A stretch of 64,000 nucleotides of DNA from Argyresthia goedartella (lineage: Eukaryota; Arthropoda; Insecta; Lepidoptera; Argyresthiidae): the NCBI GenBank assembly GCA_949825045.1, contig OX463836.1:11115829-11179828 (forward strand), in the 5' to 3' direction. Under the pieces are notes generated by a model. The model saw only the letters and a list, made by a program, of their open reading frames with translations, did no database searches and had not been told where the DNA came from. Shown here piece after piece: positions 18,150 through 28,780 of this stretch (position 1 is its first letter; each line of letters opens with the position of its first letter). Position numbers and translations under genes: made by a program.

Positions 18150-18494
18150 GTAGTTTATGTGACTGCTACTAGTTTATCTACACACATATCATAAGCTCTC
18201 TTTGATGTGTTCAGGAACCGCATGTTTGACCGGCATTGTGGCATTGATAATTGCTCAGCACTTGTTTAGCTTGTTCAGTAGTACCAACTACACAGACAAA
18301 GTAGGCGGCTCGCAGGCGAACATCTTCGTTCGAAATTTGAATGTCATAATATGTAGAAAAATTACACATTATGGTCATAATGTTCAATATTCAGATAAGA
18401 AATGAGTTTTTACAAAGTAGTTTAACATTATGCTGGTCGGTACGTGCGGTTTTTGGACGCAGTAAAGAGGGTTTATGATACGTGTGTAGATAAA
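18150..18494 (+). mobile_element. Foldback/MITE family E, copy 2
   Basis: TIRs begin TTTATCTACACACATATCAT (18173) and end GATACGTGTGTAGATAAA (18493). Compared with copy 1 it lacks one of the two interior GTACCAACTTCAC units, and the central hairpin is degraded. The 5' flank TAGTTTATGTGACTGCTACT is the shortened form of the flank of the other copies. Confidence 0.8.
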
Positions 18495-18629
18495 AGTAAT
18501 TTTCGCACTGGCAAGTACGATTTCTTTCCCTGGTCGTCGTTAAAAACCACCTGACGGATATCAAACTGTGCTTGGCGGGTTTATTAAATACCTAGCGATC
18601 GATAACCGCATTTCATATCTGTTTATCTC

Positions 18630-18850
18630 ATTAAGGCCTGTGGTCTAATGGGTTTCACGCTTGCTTCTCACACATGAGATGCAGGTTCGATTCCTGACCA
18701 TGTACCAATGAGATTAATTCATCTTAAGTACATTATACGGTCGTTCTAACGTGATGGCAAACATCATGAGGAAACCTTCATTGCTCCATAGCTGCGGCGA
18801 TGGGCTAGCCCCCTGTCAGTCAAAATGGAGCTTTGAATAACCGGCTCAAT
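18630..18850 (+). repeat. SINE family 3 head-type copy
   Basis: CTGTGGTCTAATGGGTTTCA and GCAGGTTCGATTCCTGACC form a tRNA-like head with A- and B-box-like parts. TACCAATGAGATTAATTCATC and ACATTATACGGTCGTT follow, as in 13372-13705 (minus). Beyond about 18750 the body differs (GATGGCAAACATCATGAGG), so this is a related subfamily. The right end is not sharp. Confidence 0.65.
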
Positions 18851-19026
18851 GTGGGCACAATTGCGCTTCTGCCACCCCATACGGGAAAAAGCCTTGACGC
18901 TATGTTAAGATCTATCATTATCTCCATCTCTTTTCTTTCTCCGAGTGAATTTTCACTCGGTTTCCGATCGCACCCTTGGTGTCCGTCAAACAGGCGTTGT
19001 CGGCTTTGAATCTGATAATTAATAAT

Positions 19027-19556
19027 AATAATACCTTGGACACTATTTACACACATTGATCTAGCCCCAAACTAGGATTCCCTGTATCTTATTTATTTTT
19101 TATTTATTTTATTTATTTAACACAAATCCACAGCCGGTCAACTTTAGTACATTAACAATTTATATACTTTAAATATGGCCAATTATGGATTTAACTATGT
19201 ATACATATTAATATAAAGACAAATATACTTTTTATATAACATGAAATAACATTATATTAACAGCTTTGGTAGAAGCTAAGTATGAGCCTGTAAATAAATG
19301 GTGAAGGTGTGTTATGTTGTGTATAGTGTAAAGAGTGTGTGTGTGTATGTATAATGTGTGTGTATCTTGGGTACTAGGCAACGATACACATACTTATGTA
19401 GATAAATATTATACTTAGATTGATAAACAACCATGACTAGGGTACAAACATCCGTTCTCATCAAACTAATATTTGCCCCCACCGGGACCCGAACCCGGGA
19501 CCCCTGGCTTTGTAGGCAGGGTCACTGCCGACTCGGCCATTCGGGTCGTCAAATTA
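19027..19556 (-). repeat. SINE family 2 copy, split by an insertion
   Basis: The left part (19027-19090) holds the tail and half of the core, the right part (19361-19556) the rest and the tRNA-like head. The two join in the middle of the core word TGTATCTTGGGTACTAG, and the 8 bp TGTATCTT are present at both junctions. Confidence 0.9.
19091..19360 (-). mobile_element. Retro-insertion in SINE family 2 with 8-bp TSD
   Basis: 270 bp flanked by TGTATCTT (19083-19090 and 19361-19368). The left end is an AT-rich run (ATTTATTTTTTATTTATTTT) that reads as an A-rich tail on the minus strand, followed by AACACAAATCCACAGCCGG. This is the pattern of a 5'-truncated LINE 3' end. No ORF; the clade cannot be given. 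Confidence 0.8.
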
Positions 19557-19769
19557 AAGTCATCTGTATTGTATAACTGCTGGTAAAATTAAGGTTTAGG
19601 TTTTAGCTTTTAGGTCGGGGACAATGCAAACATGTCGAGAATGTTAGTAAACATTATTCTAACTAACGGTTCCTTGAAAGGAACTATTTGATCAGGTCTT
19701 TACCTTATCTGATTGGACTTAGTGACAACATTGTGACTGGTCACTCACGTACTCTGTCAAACAAAATTT

Positions 19770-19930
19770 TTAGCGTTCCGTTCTCGAAGAAAGCCAAACG
19801 GAACCTTATTAGTAAGCCTATACGGTCCGTCTGTCTGTCCGTTTGTCCTTTAGCGGGCTGTATCTCTTGAAGTGTTAAGGTAGACAGTTGAAATTTTCTC
19901 AGAATTTGTATTTCTGTGTCCTTACTGGGA
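19770..19930 (+). repeat. Family R repeat, variant
   Basis: AAGCCTATACGGTCCGTCTG and TCTGTCCGTTTGTCC are followed by GTTGAAATTTTCTCAGAATTTG and TATTTCTGTGTCC. It aligns with 20600-20790. Confidence 0.6.
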
Positions 19931-20189
19931 GTTGCTCAGAGCCAATCGAATGAATTCACGATCGCGTCCAAAGAGTATTCACTTTGAGAAGTTTGTATCG
20001 AGTATCTGCGAGTGAGACTCGCTCTCGAGTATTACGGTTAGATTGACGTTCTTTCATCGTGACAAGCGTTAGATTTTATGTATTGGTAGCTCTGTTGTGA
20101 CAGAACGAACAGCCAGCCAAATCACAAAACATCCTCTTGGCGGTATTTACCCATAATAAAGTAAAGTTGCCTATCATATTTTGACGGGA

Positions 20190-20395
20190 TAAGACTCATA
20201 AACATTTACATACAGGCACATAAATTGCTCCTGGCTCCACATTAGGTACCGTGTCGTGGGGACCAGAAACAGCGACGTCACACACATATAAACATCCAAA
20301 TCCTGGGGTCTTTTTTTTACCACAGCCGGGGATCGAACCCGGGACTTCCGCATGGTAGGCAGAGCCACAACCGCTGCTCCAGAGTGGTCGTTAAT
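20190..20395 (-). repeat. SINE family 1 copy
   Basis: Minus strand: head with TGGAGCAGCGGTTGTGGCTC and GGTTCGATCCCCGGCTG, core TCGCTGTTTCTGGTCCCCAC, GGTACCTAATGTGGAGCC, and tail TGTGCCTGTATGTAAATG. Good agreement with 695-912. Confidence 0.87.
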
Positions 20396-20599
20396 TCTCG
20401 ATCTACTCGATTTTGGCATTTGTTCGTCGTGTTTGTAAAAAAGTATGAATTTAATTTCTAAACCTCATTACAAAACATGAACAAATCTGGAGCCAGACAG
20501 AAGTCAAACGGACGTGGTTGCTACGCAACGCAAGTCAGACCAAAGAGGCTGACCGGCACACACCTGACTCCAAAAAAATAACGTGCTGACTTTGTTTTA

Positions 20600-20790
20600 A
20601 TCTTCTTGACTAAATTTTTTAGGTTTCCGTAGCCGAAGGGTGCCAAACGGGACCCTATTCCTAAGCCTCCGCTGTCCGTCTGTCTGTCCGTCCGTCCGTC
20701 AGTCACCGAGCTCTATCGGATCAACCGAAATAGGTAGAGAGCTGAAATTTTCACAGAATGTGCATTTCTGTTGCCGCAACAGCAAAACAT
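20600..20790 (+). repeat. Family R repeat
   Basis: GGTTTCCGTAGCCGAAGGGT, AACGGGACCCTATTCCTAAG, CCGTCTGTCTGTCCGTCCG, and GCTGAAATTTTCACAGAATG followed by TTTCTGTTGCCGC. Confidence 0.75.
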
Positions 20791-21430
20791 AATGAACTAC
20801 ACGCAATTTTGAAAATTAAAGCGGGTCCCCAAACACGCGACTGTTTTTTTTAAATCCTTGCGAAATACCTTATAAAATCATGATTCAATATCACCATACA
20901 TTTCGCTGCTTTTAATAACTTTGAGATGGCTCATTCGGTTTCGTATCGGTTTCGCAATCTTAAAGCTCCGGGTTAGATTCCCAGGGAACACATATATTTT
21001 TTCTTTTAGTTTTATTATTTAGGATTTAGTGTTTTTTTTCTTGTACGATGGAACGAAACGCTTCTTGTGCGATTTTTTAGGCTACTTTGGTCGCTCCCAC
21101 CTTCAAATCCAAAGTTAGAGCTTTACTTTGCGAACGTGAGCGATTTCACCATAAGAACTGTGAAAATGTTGACGTATTACAACTCGCCTCGCAAAGTGAG
21201 CGTAATTTGCGATAATCGTTGGCACTCGATCATGGCAATATTACCTAGAAAACTCGCACTCAGAATTATTATTTCACATCTTTGCCGTTAGGGGGCGCTT
21301 TATCAACGAAATACAAACTAAGTTCGCGCAAACGCGTTCGATTAGTTACAAGTTGCCGCTACAGCAAAAGGGATGGTGTTGAGTGAATAGTTTGGATTTT
21401 ACACAGCAAAATAGTGTTTACAAAATTATT
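20791..21430. other. No gene seen
   Basis: Unassigned. The open frame at 21067-21291 has no recognisable domain and no supporting context. Confidence 0.4.
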
Positions 21431-21495
21431 GGTGCGGCTACTTTCACACTCCACGTCCGTAACCAGGTGCATTCATAAGTTTGTATCTGGTTTAC
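21431..21495. repeat. Short interspersed repeat F
   Basis: TTGGTGCGGCTACTTTCACA and GTAACCAGGTGCATTCATAAG recur at 57455-57525 (ACTGGTGCGGCTACTTTCAT). The minus-strand word GTAGCCGCACCAATAACTTTG occurs at 50448. It lies directly before a family-R repeat here. Function unknown. Confidence 0.6.
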
Positions 21496-21610
21496 GGAAA
21501 AGTTAACTACTTTATTATGTTTTTTAGTATTTGTAGTTATAAGGGCAACAGAAATACATCATCTGAAAAATTTCAACTGTCTAACTATGACAGTGACAGA
21601 CGGACAGCAG
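21485..21610 (-). repeat. Family R repeat, left part split by Harbinger
   Basis: GGCAACAGAAATACATCATC, AAAATTTCAACTGTCTAAC and GTGACAGACGGACAGC form the reverse complement of family R. The continuation, ATTAGGGTCCCGTTTTACCC, is found at 23679 after the Harbinger element, so the latter inserted into this repeat. Confidence 0.75.
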
Positions 21611-23675
21611 GCGCAATTTCACCACTGTAACTAAACTGGATTAGGTCAAGCAAAACTCAGTTGACGCACTTAACTGAGTTTAGAGCATTTCACCGTCATT
21701 ACTGAACGCAGTTTAAGCTAAACGGAGTTTTAAATTCTGAACGCCCGATTTTGGACGGTTAAACTCCTTAACTGCGTTTAGAGCTGTCATAACTGTCACT
21801 TTATAATTTTTCGGTTTATTTTTTGCTTTGTTATTATTTATCAATAATGAGAAGAGCGTTGGCACTAGCTTTTGAAGATAGTGATGATGATGACGAATTT
21901 GTTGTAAGTCGACCGAGATGGATACTTGAAAGAGAAGAACACTTCGACACCCTTGATGACAAAGATTTTTTTACAAGATTTCGTATCACGAAACCAACAG
22001 TTTGTCTGTATTGGAGTCTATTGCAGATGAAATCGAGATTCCTACAAACATCGAAGCACCGAAACATGTTTTATTTCGTTCGCCCGCCTTCGGTGGACAG
22101 CTTACTGCTAAGGCTGAAATGCCATATTATACCTATGTACTTATCAATTAAAGAATTTGGTCGGAGTGTTGATAAGAGGGCCTGTTCCACGATTATTTGC
22201 TTATCCCTTATTTTTGCATGAACCCCATAAAGGCCTAATGGTACCGAATGGATTTTTATTAAAGAAATAACACTGTGTATCCCATTAACCCGTTGTTGTG
22301 TTTTGTTCGAACAGGGTCAATATGGAAATGCTCTTCTTGTTGATGCAGGCTACGCATGTAATAATTATATGATGACACCATTGCAACAGTGTAATAATGC
22401 TGCTGTAAATTTGTACAATGAGTCTCAAATTCGAAAAAGAAATTGTGTAGAAAGCTTGTTTGGGGTCTGGAAAAGACGTTTCCCAGCCATGGCCATTGGT
22501 TTAGGCGTTTCCATTCAAAATTCTTTTCCAATTATAATTTCCACAGCTATATTACACAATATTGCATGAAGAAGTGGGGAAGACACACTTGCTAATGATA
22601 GCCGTGTAATTAATCCCGATACTTGGCATGCTCTATTAGCTCAAGGCAATATAAATAATGGAAACATGGATGCAGATAGACAAAGAAGCAATCCTAATTT
22701 TAGAAGACCTACTGAGCTTGTGACGAACTATTTTGCACAGTAAGTTTACACCAGTGTTCCTTTTGCATGTAAATCTGCCAAAATATAAATATCAATAGTA
22801 ATTTTAAAACACTATCCCTACTTTATATAAAACTCCATTTTCATCTTTTCAGATTAACAAGATGATATGAGTATGACATGTGCTGGTATATATTTTGATG
22901 CAAAGGCGTGCTATCTAATGACTGCTGCAGATAAGATTAAGAATTCTATTAACTAGAGACAGTAAAATATCTTTATTGTCATTGGAACTAATACAAAGGC
23001 CAAGAGAGTTTGAAATGTATATCTTTCTTTAAGTTGTTCATATATGTATGATTGATTAATTACACCAGATAAATAAAAGTAGGTGGGTAACAAATATATT
23101 AATTATATTTGTATAAATATCACATTTATTCCTTAATTTTATATTTATACGAGTGTATTTTATTATATTTAAGTAAGAATAACTTTTTATTGTATTTTCC
23201 TCTATTAAGTACATGTATATTCGTTTTTTTTTTCATTAAAATTTACGTGTAAGGTTTGTACATAAATAAACTATTTGAATCTCAATAAAAACCGGATCTC
23301 TTTTTCTTTTCGACGCCATAGATTTGTAATGCAAATAGCCAAATACACAGAATCAGACGCTAATATAACAATAAACTTTTGTAGTAAATGAAACACGAAA
23401 ACTCAAAGGTTAGAAGCAGCAAGGGTATATATGCATGACACATTCCTGACAGCTACGTTTAGATACTGCTTGCCAATCTATAAAAAGCCGCAAAGGATCG
23501 CTGTTTTATGATGCAAACACAAAACGCATCACGGGTTTTATCTCTGATTACGTCAAAAACTGTGAAATCTTTTTGACTAAACTAAGATTAAGTTGACCAT
23601 TGAAACTCGGTTTTAGCTAAACTAAGTTTTATTGAACTCGGTTTTCAAAGCAAACGATGAAATTAGCCCTTAGTA
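21611..23675 (+). mobile_element. PIF/Harbinger transposon relic
   Basis: The left end GGCGCAATTTCACC and the right end complement GGGCTAATTTCATC form imperfect TIRs. Both subterminal regions carry AACTCAGTT/AACTGAGTT-like words (ACTCAGTTGACGCAC on the left, AAACTCGGTTTTAGC on the right). The transposase relic lies at 21847-22743. The region 22744-23580 holds no second (Myb-like) ORF. The 3-bp target duplication typical of the family could not be settled because the left junction is worn. Confidence 0.75.
21847..22743 (+). pseudogene. Harbinger DDE nuclease-like pseudogene
   Basis: Starts at the ATG of MRRALALAFEDSDDDDEFVV; the N-terminal part LDDKDFFTRFRITKPTVCLYW is typical of HARBI1-like nucleases. 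The frame is then lost (22060-22300) and a large part of the central catalytic domain is missing. It resumes at QYGNALLVDAGYACNNYMMT (the third conserved block; usual form GDSGYP..P), then AAVNLYNESQIRKRNCVES and LFGVWKRRFPAM. It runs in frame through TGA at 22567 to TLANDSRVINPDTWHALLA, ending at 22743. Internal deletion, frameshifts and a stop make it non-functional. Confidence 0.8.
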
Positions 23676-23710
23676 TTAGGGTCCCGTTTTACCCTTTAGG
23701 TTCGGAACAA

Positions 23711-24124
23711 TAAAGGGGTTAGGTTCCCAGATAAGAGATGTGTTTTTATCCCTTGGTGTAAGAAAGCGACTCGTACTTGACCGATTTGTTTTATTTTTTC
23801 CGTTATCTCAACGTAAATTTCCTGAAATTACATAAGAGCTATTATATTGTCGTTCGCCCACAAAATAGGGATTATGAATGTCAACGCGTGACGTCATCAA
23901 TCTATATTAAATAGCAATCTTCGGAATCCTTCGGCGTAAATTTCTGAGATAGTGCAGACGCCATCTTGTAATATTGACAAATAATAATAATATAAAAAAT
24001 ACTAATAAATATAGACAAATAGCAACAGACTATATGTGTGTTACGTCGCTGTTTCTGGTTTCCACAACACGGTTTTGTTCCTAAGCTTAAAAAAAAAGGC
24101 CATTGGTCATAGAGCAGTTATAAA
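23711..24124. other. No gene seen
   Basis: The first bases continue the family-R repeat (23676-23760). The rest is unassigned. Confidence 0.4.
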
Positions 24125-24330
24125 TCGACGACCTCTGTGGTGTTGCGGTCAAGAATGTGCTTCCCAAGCGGAAGGTTCGAGTCCCAGCTGGGGAGAAAGA
24201 AAAAAACCCTAGTCTTGGATGTTTACATATTTGTAATGCCACTGTTTCTGGTTCCCACGATACAGGGTATCCTAGGGTAGGGCCAGAAGCAATGTATGTG
24301 CTTTTATGTAAATGTTATCTTAATTTATGT
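24125..24330 (+). repeat. SINE family 1 copy
   Basis: Head CGACCTCTGTGGTGTTGCGG and AAGGTTCGAGTCCCAGCTGG, then CACTGTTTCTGGTTCCCACG, ATACAGGGTATCCTAGG and TAGGGCCAGAAGCAATG, with tail GTGCTTTTATGTAAATG. This copy shows best how close its core is to that of family 2. Confidence 0.87.
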
Positions 24331-24849
24331 TTTTATCGCTTGATAACACTAACACTTTGGCAATTATTGTATTCTGGTTCGTGAATTCTGGGCATGATGG
24401 TCGACGTTGGTGGGGCGCTTTGATCGTTTAGCTGCCTGATTATAATGAGATTTTAATGTGTTGAAATCCTCTTAAACATTGACTTCTACTGTCTATGGTT
24501 AGAAAATAATAAAACTAGCATTAATATATTAGCGCTCAAATACTGATTGAGTCACTATATATTAAATAGGTATTCGCTAGGTATATTCGCTATTCTGCTC
24601 TTGCCTGTTAGTTTATTTATTTATTCATTTAGGGGTTACAGCAGGACAAAATTGAACAAAGGATAAATACAGAATAGCTTAAAATCCAACAAAAATCCTT
24701 AGGGTATCCCACTTGTAAGGTAAGTGGTAGTGGATCATCTCTGACCTTGATCGAGAAGTTTACAAATGAAAATGAAATAAAAATAATACATGACAAGTGC
24801 AATATACTTTCAGCGAAAAATAAGTGTTATATTTTGATTGATATATTAT
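24331..24849. other. Possible LINE tail; no gene seen
   Basis: A run of TTTATTTATTTATTCATTT (24612-24632) followed by AGGGGTTACAGCAGGAC looks like the A-rich tail of a minus-strand LINE fragment, as at 19091 and 55935. Otherwise unassigned. Confidence 0.35.
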
Positions 24850-25362
24850 TTTATCTACACACGTATCATACACCCTCTTTACTGCGTTCAAAAACCGCAC
24901 GTTACGATCAGCATTATGTTAAACTATTTGGTAAAAACTCGTTTCGTATCTGGAAATCTACACATAATGGTCATTATGTGTAGTTTTTCTACATATAATG
25001 ACATTCAAATTTCGAACGCCGACGCCCACCCGCGTGCCGTCCCTAGTTTGTCTGTGAAGTTGGTACTGACATTCAAATTTCGAACGCCGACGCCCGTCTG
25101 CGTGAAGTTGGTACTAAAGAACAAGCTAAACAATTGCAGAACCACAATGCCGGTCAAACATGCGGTTCCTGAACACATCAAAGAGAGCTTATGATATGTG
25201 TGTAGATAAATGTAGATAAATAGTGTATGTAACTGTACATAATTAGGCATTAAAACTCTCGAGTGATATTATTATGAAACTCGCCTTCGGCTCGTTTCAT
25301 AAACCCGCTCTCGAGTTTTAATGCCCTCCATTATGCAGCAGTCACATAAACTACTATTATAC
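24850..25362 (-). mobile_element. Foldback/MITE family E, copy 3
   Basis: Inverted relative to copies 1 and 2. The core lies between TTTATCTACACACGTATCAT (24850) and ATATGTGTGTAGATAAA (25210). The central hairpin CTACACATAATG-GT-CATTATGTGTAG is kept. The flank segment (25211-25362) is split by a palindromic stretch at 25250-25325: CATTAAAACTCTCGAG opens it, CTCGAGTTTTAATG closes it, and GAAACTCGCCTTCGGCTCG / TTTC is nested inside. Copies 1 and 2 lack this palindrome, so it is probably a secondary insertion. Confidence 0.8.
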
Positions 25363-25644
25363 AGTGTAAAATTAATAATTCTTACTTTTGATAGGTTAGT
25401 TCAGAAAAGACGTTTTGAGTAACGCTAAACGCGTTATTATATTTATCCTAATTCAAATTCTTACCCGCGCGTCTGCACTATAAGGCGGCGAGTGAATTTC
25501 CCGAAGGATTAGCTTATGTTGCCCGCCATGTTACAACACCCCCGTCTTTAATGTCAGCGAAGGCATTTTCGTCTTTATGAGGCATATGGCTATAAGTATG
25601 GAAAAGATTACATGCTGCTTGACAGGTGGCAATCTTAGCCTGTT

Positions 25645-26022
25645 GTGTAAGTAACCCATTAATGTCTCCACCGAGGGGTAGGGGCCTTTTCCCGGAAACG
25701 AGTAAGATTGAGCCATACTCCACCAGGTTGGCTCAGGGCGGGTTGATGGAGGGGTGTCGGGCTTGTGGCCAACCCGACTGTCGGAAGTTATCAGTCGGAA
25801 GCTGCCCTATTAGGGCCTCTGACTAGCTTCACGACTACTGCCACCGAGTAGCGATAGTAGCCGGGACCTACAGCTTAACGCGTCATCCGAAACGCGGAAG
25901 CATCGGAAGCAAGTGCCACATAGATAGGACACCCATCCAGTACCCGTCTCGGCCAGATGTTGCTCCCCGCAAGATCGTTCCCGATGTGTGATGCCGCTAG
26001 GCCACGGACGCTACGCTTAGCC
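25645..26022 (-). repeat. SINE family 3 copy, longest
   Basis: Minus strand: head AGCGTCCGTGGCCTAGCGG, with AACGATCTTGCGGGGAGC. The body contains GTAGGTCCCGGCTACTATCG, GGCCCTAATAGGGCAGCTTC and CCCTCCATCAACCCGCC, and ends GGTGGAGACATTAATGGG. Used here as the reference for the interrupted copy at 3612-3955. Confidence 0.82.
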
Positions 26023-26304
26023 TGTTAGTAAGGGGATATTTCTTGAAAACAGATTAATCAAATAAATCAATATTTCGCAGTTGGTTGGTTAAATCAGACA
26101 CTTAACTAACTCTATAGACAGTAAATTAAATACAGACGACCAATTAACCAAGTGTTCGTAAACCAAGTGCAAATGCTAGTGATTTTGATTTTAATAAAGC
26201 GTCGTCGTAAATGTTTAACAAACTGTCTTACCGAAACCCTGCGTGTTGGTTAAATAATGTAAAACAAGATGGCGTCACAACAACAGCTGATTTGCACAGC
26301 TTAT

Positions 26305-26400
26305 AGCAGGGCAAAACATTGCGGTAGCTTAGGTGAAGGGTAAAGGGGGTGAGCGAAGTGAAGCCCCCTTTATCCTTCATGTTAGGTTGAATATGTAAGA
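26305..26400 (+). repeat. Family-C hairpin module
   Basis: TTGCGGTAGCTTAGGTGAAG, hairpin AAAGGGGGTGAGCGAAG / AAGCCCCCTTTA, then TTAGGTTGAATATGTAAGAAC. Preceded by CTGATTTGCACAGC as at 15.66 kb. Nested in element G. Confidence 0.75.
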
Positions 26401-26588
26401 ACAGCGAAAAAGACAGAAACTTAAGGGCACATAAAAAATATTTATATTGTAGTTGTCTTGTTGCCTAGGAACGTTTAGACAACTCATTAAACGTTTCGTG
26501 CACTCACTTGTCTGACGGAACTTTATCGACTTGGTTAAACGTCGGTCTTTAATTAACGATCTAGGGTGTTAGTTTAGTGTCTGATTTA

Positions 26589-28011
26589 GGATGCAGTGTA
26601 TACTGACTTTAGTAAAGCGTTCGACAAGGTCGACTTTGACATACTCACTCACAAACTTAAAAGTTACGGTATCCTGGACCCAATGTTGGAATGGATACGA
26701 TCGTATTTAATAGGACGAAGTTCCTACGTGGTGGTTAGCGGCGCGAAATCTGCATTGTTTAGCGCAAAATCAGGTGTTCCGCAGGGGTCGCATCTCGGTC
26801 CTTTGCTGTTCGTCGTATTTATTAACGATATTGTAGACTGCTTCGAGGATGCAGAGCCATACTTGTTTGCTGATGACTTAAAAATAATTAAAACCATTTC
26901 TAGTAATGCAGATATAGGTCGGTTACAGCAAGACATTGACAGACTGTGCCAGTGGTGTACGAGCAACAGGATGGAGCTCAATCCCAATAAGTGTTATCTT
27001 TTACCCGTAACATCAGAATCATCCTGGCGCAGTACAATATTAACGGTACTTGCCTCGAAAGGGTTAATGCCATTCGCGACCTCGGTGTGTTGATGGACAG
27101 CAAGCTCAACTCCTCACATATGCAATGTTGTAAAAAAATCATTAAAAATGCTGGGATTTATCATGAGAGCCTCCAAGCCCTTCAGGAATACCAGCACAAA
27201 AATACTGCTATTCAACAAGTTAGTTAGATCTAATCTGGAGTATTGCTGTCAGGTGTAGAGTCCGTTCTATCAGGTTCACAAAGATAATTTGGAAAGAGTC
27301 CAAAAGAGATTTCTTTGCTACCTAGCAAATACCACTCTTAGTCACTTAGAACTTCGGTCCTACACAGAACGACTGAATCACTTCAAAATTATACCTCTTA
27401 CCGTTAGAAGGAAAGTTCTTGATCTGAAATTCATGCACAAGGTGCTAAACAGACAAATAGACTGTCAGCAGATACTGGACTCGTTCAGTATCTCGGTGCC
27501 GAGTAGACTTCCACGCCGCGGTACCTACAAACTGTTCAGAGAGCGTCCATGGAAAACAAACCTTGGCATAAACTCGCCCTCCACCAGAATGATACGCCTG
27601 TACAATACACTCCATAAAAGTCAAACCACAGACATCGATGTACACCATGATAAGTTTCATACTTTCCGATCTAAGCTTGATTCCCACCTAACTTCGAACT
27701 AAACTAAATTAAATTGAATTATTATAAAAATCAAACAGAAATATATTTAGATAGGCACCTATATTAAATTAATTTAAACTTAACTTAAATAATTAAATAA
27801 TATTTGTAATGTAATTAATTAATTGTAATAATTATATCACTCATAACTTGTTATATACTAATGAACTAATGCTTTGAACTGTATTTTAATGCAAGCTGCG
27901 TTTGCCTATAAGTGGACAAGCATCTAAAAAGTAAAACAATGTAATAATTAAGTAAATATGTATTGTCCGTTGGCGGACCTGAACCAATAAAATAAAAATA
28001 AAATAAAATAA
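26589..28011 (+). mobile_element. 5'-truncated LINE nested in TIR element G
   Basis: It starts in the middle of RT motif A and ends with an AATAAAATAAAATAAA-type tail. It is flanked by ATTTA at 26584-26588 and 28012-28016. The empty site GTCTGATTTAACCAAC can be read, complemented, in the other TIR (26086-26101), which confirms both junctions independently. Confidence 0.88.
26596..27705 (+). pseudogene. LINE reverse transcriptase fragment
   Basis: RT from motif A to the C-terminus: VYTDFSKAFDKVDFDIL (motif A Asp), SGVPQGSHLGPLLF (motif B), YLFADDLKI (catalytic motif C, intact) and RMELNPNKC. The frame then shifts near 26990 to ILAQYNINGTCLERVNAIRD and LGVLMDSKLN, shifts again, meets a TAG near 27258, and resumes at ERVQKRFLCYLANTT (27289-27702), ending SKLDSHLTSN. 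The endonuclease and fingers are lost by 5' truncation. The clade is in the Jockey/CR1 group by general look. Not functional. Confidence 0.85.
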
Positions 28012-28030
28012 ATTTAACCAACTAACTGCG

Positions 28031-28440
28031 ACAGATACACTCTCGAAACATTTGTGATTTGGATGCAGCAAATTTGGATAGATTTTGACATTATTTTCTC
28101 AATTTAGAGTTTTCCGATTGTTTTGATATCATCCCTACTGTTTTAAAAGTGAATATGTTTATGAAATTTTAGGTTATCTGTCATATCACTTCTAAGATTT
28201 TTTTTAGCTTAGGAGGCATTCCGAAGGAAATACTTGGTTCCTACAGCCCTTCACGTCCTTCCGGGTAGTGCTAAGGAGCAGCATAGAGATCATGACCATT
28301 GTTATCTTTCAAATGCACTTGACACCGGAAAAGGTTAGCACGCCAATTGAACCCTTTATAAGGCATAAGAGAAATATTTTTTATTGGTTTTGGAGTTTAT
28401 TACCAAGCCATAAGGTTGGAAATATAGTTGACAGAGCCTT
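28031..28440. other. No gene seen
   Basis: Unassigned flank between element G and the family-R repeat. The frame at 28268-28495 has no recognisable domain. Confidence 0.4.
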
Positions 28441-28780
28441 ACAAAGGGTTAAAAGGAAAAACGGGCCAAGTGCGTGTCGAATTGCGCACATTTAGGGCAC
28501 AATTTTTTCTACTTTGGAAGGGTCTGTCTCTTTAAGTATTTATTTTGAGGAAAAATGGTTTCAGGAACCTAACGTAATTTTTACAGACCTATCTAAGGAC
28601 TACCCACACATATAGGTTTGATGAAAAAAATATTTTTTGGTTTCAGTTCCATGTATTAAGCTCCCTTAATTTTTTATTTTGTCAATTTTTGTATAAAAAT
28701 CGTGAAGCGGTTCACAGAATTCATACTAAGTGTCAATTGTGTAGTCTTGATAGTTTCGGCATAAAGTTTCTGTGATATAC
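28441..28780 (+). repeat. Family R repeat, left part (target of the gypsy element)
   Basis: Begins AAAAACGGGCCAAGTGCGTG, then AAAATCGTGAAGCGGTTCAC and GGCATAAAGTTTCTGTGATA. The continuation ATACGGACAGACAGACGG is found on the far side of the LTR element at 36585, as in the uninterrupted copy at 6955-7135. Confidence 0.8.
28777..28780. repeat. 4-bp target-site duplication, left (gypsy)
   Basis: ATAC here is matched by ATAC at 36585-36588 just outside the other LTR. A 4-bp duplication is usual for Ty3/gypsy integrases. Confidence 0.85.

Larger units (their letters stand above)
26076..28030. mobile_element. TIR element family G (MITE) with nested LINE
   Basis: The left end at 26076 reads CGCAGTTGGTTGGTTAAATC and continues AGACACTTAACTAAC. 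The right end, read inward on the minus strand from 28030, is CGCAGTTAGTTGGTTAAAT, then a 1423-bp LINE, then CAGACACTAAACTAAC. With the LINE left out, the TIRs match 33 of 35 bases and stay similar further in (GACGACCAATTAACCAAG against CCGACGTTTAACCAAG). The body without the LINE is about 530 bp and includes a family-C hairpin module at 26305-26400. No transposase. No clear target duplication outside the TIRs. Confidence 0.82.
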
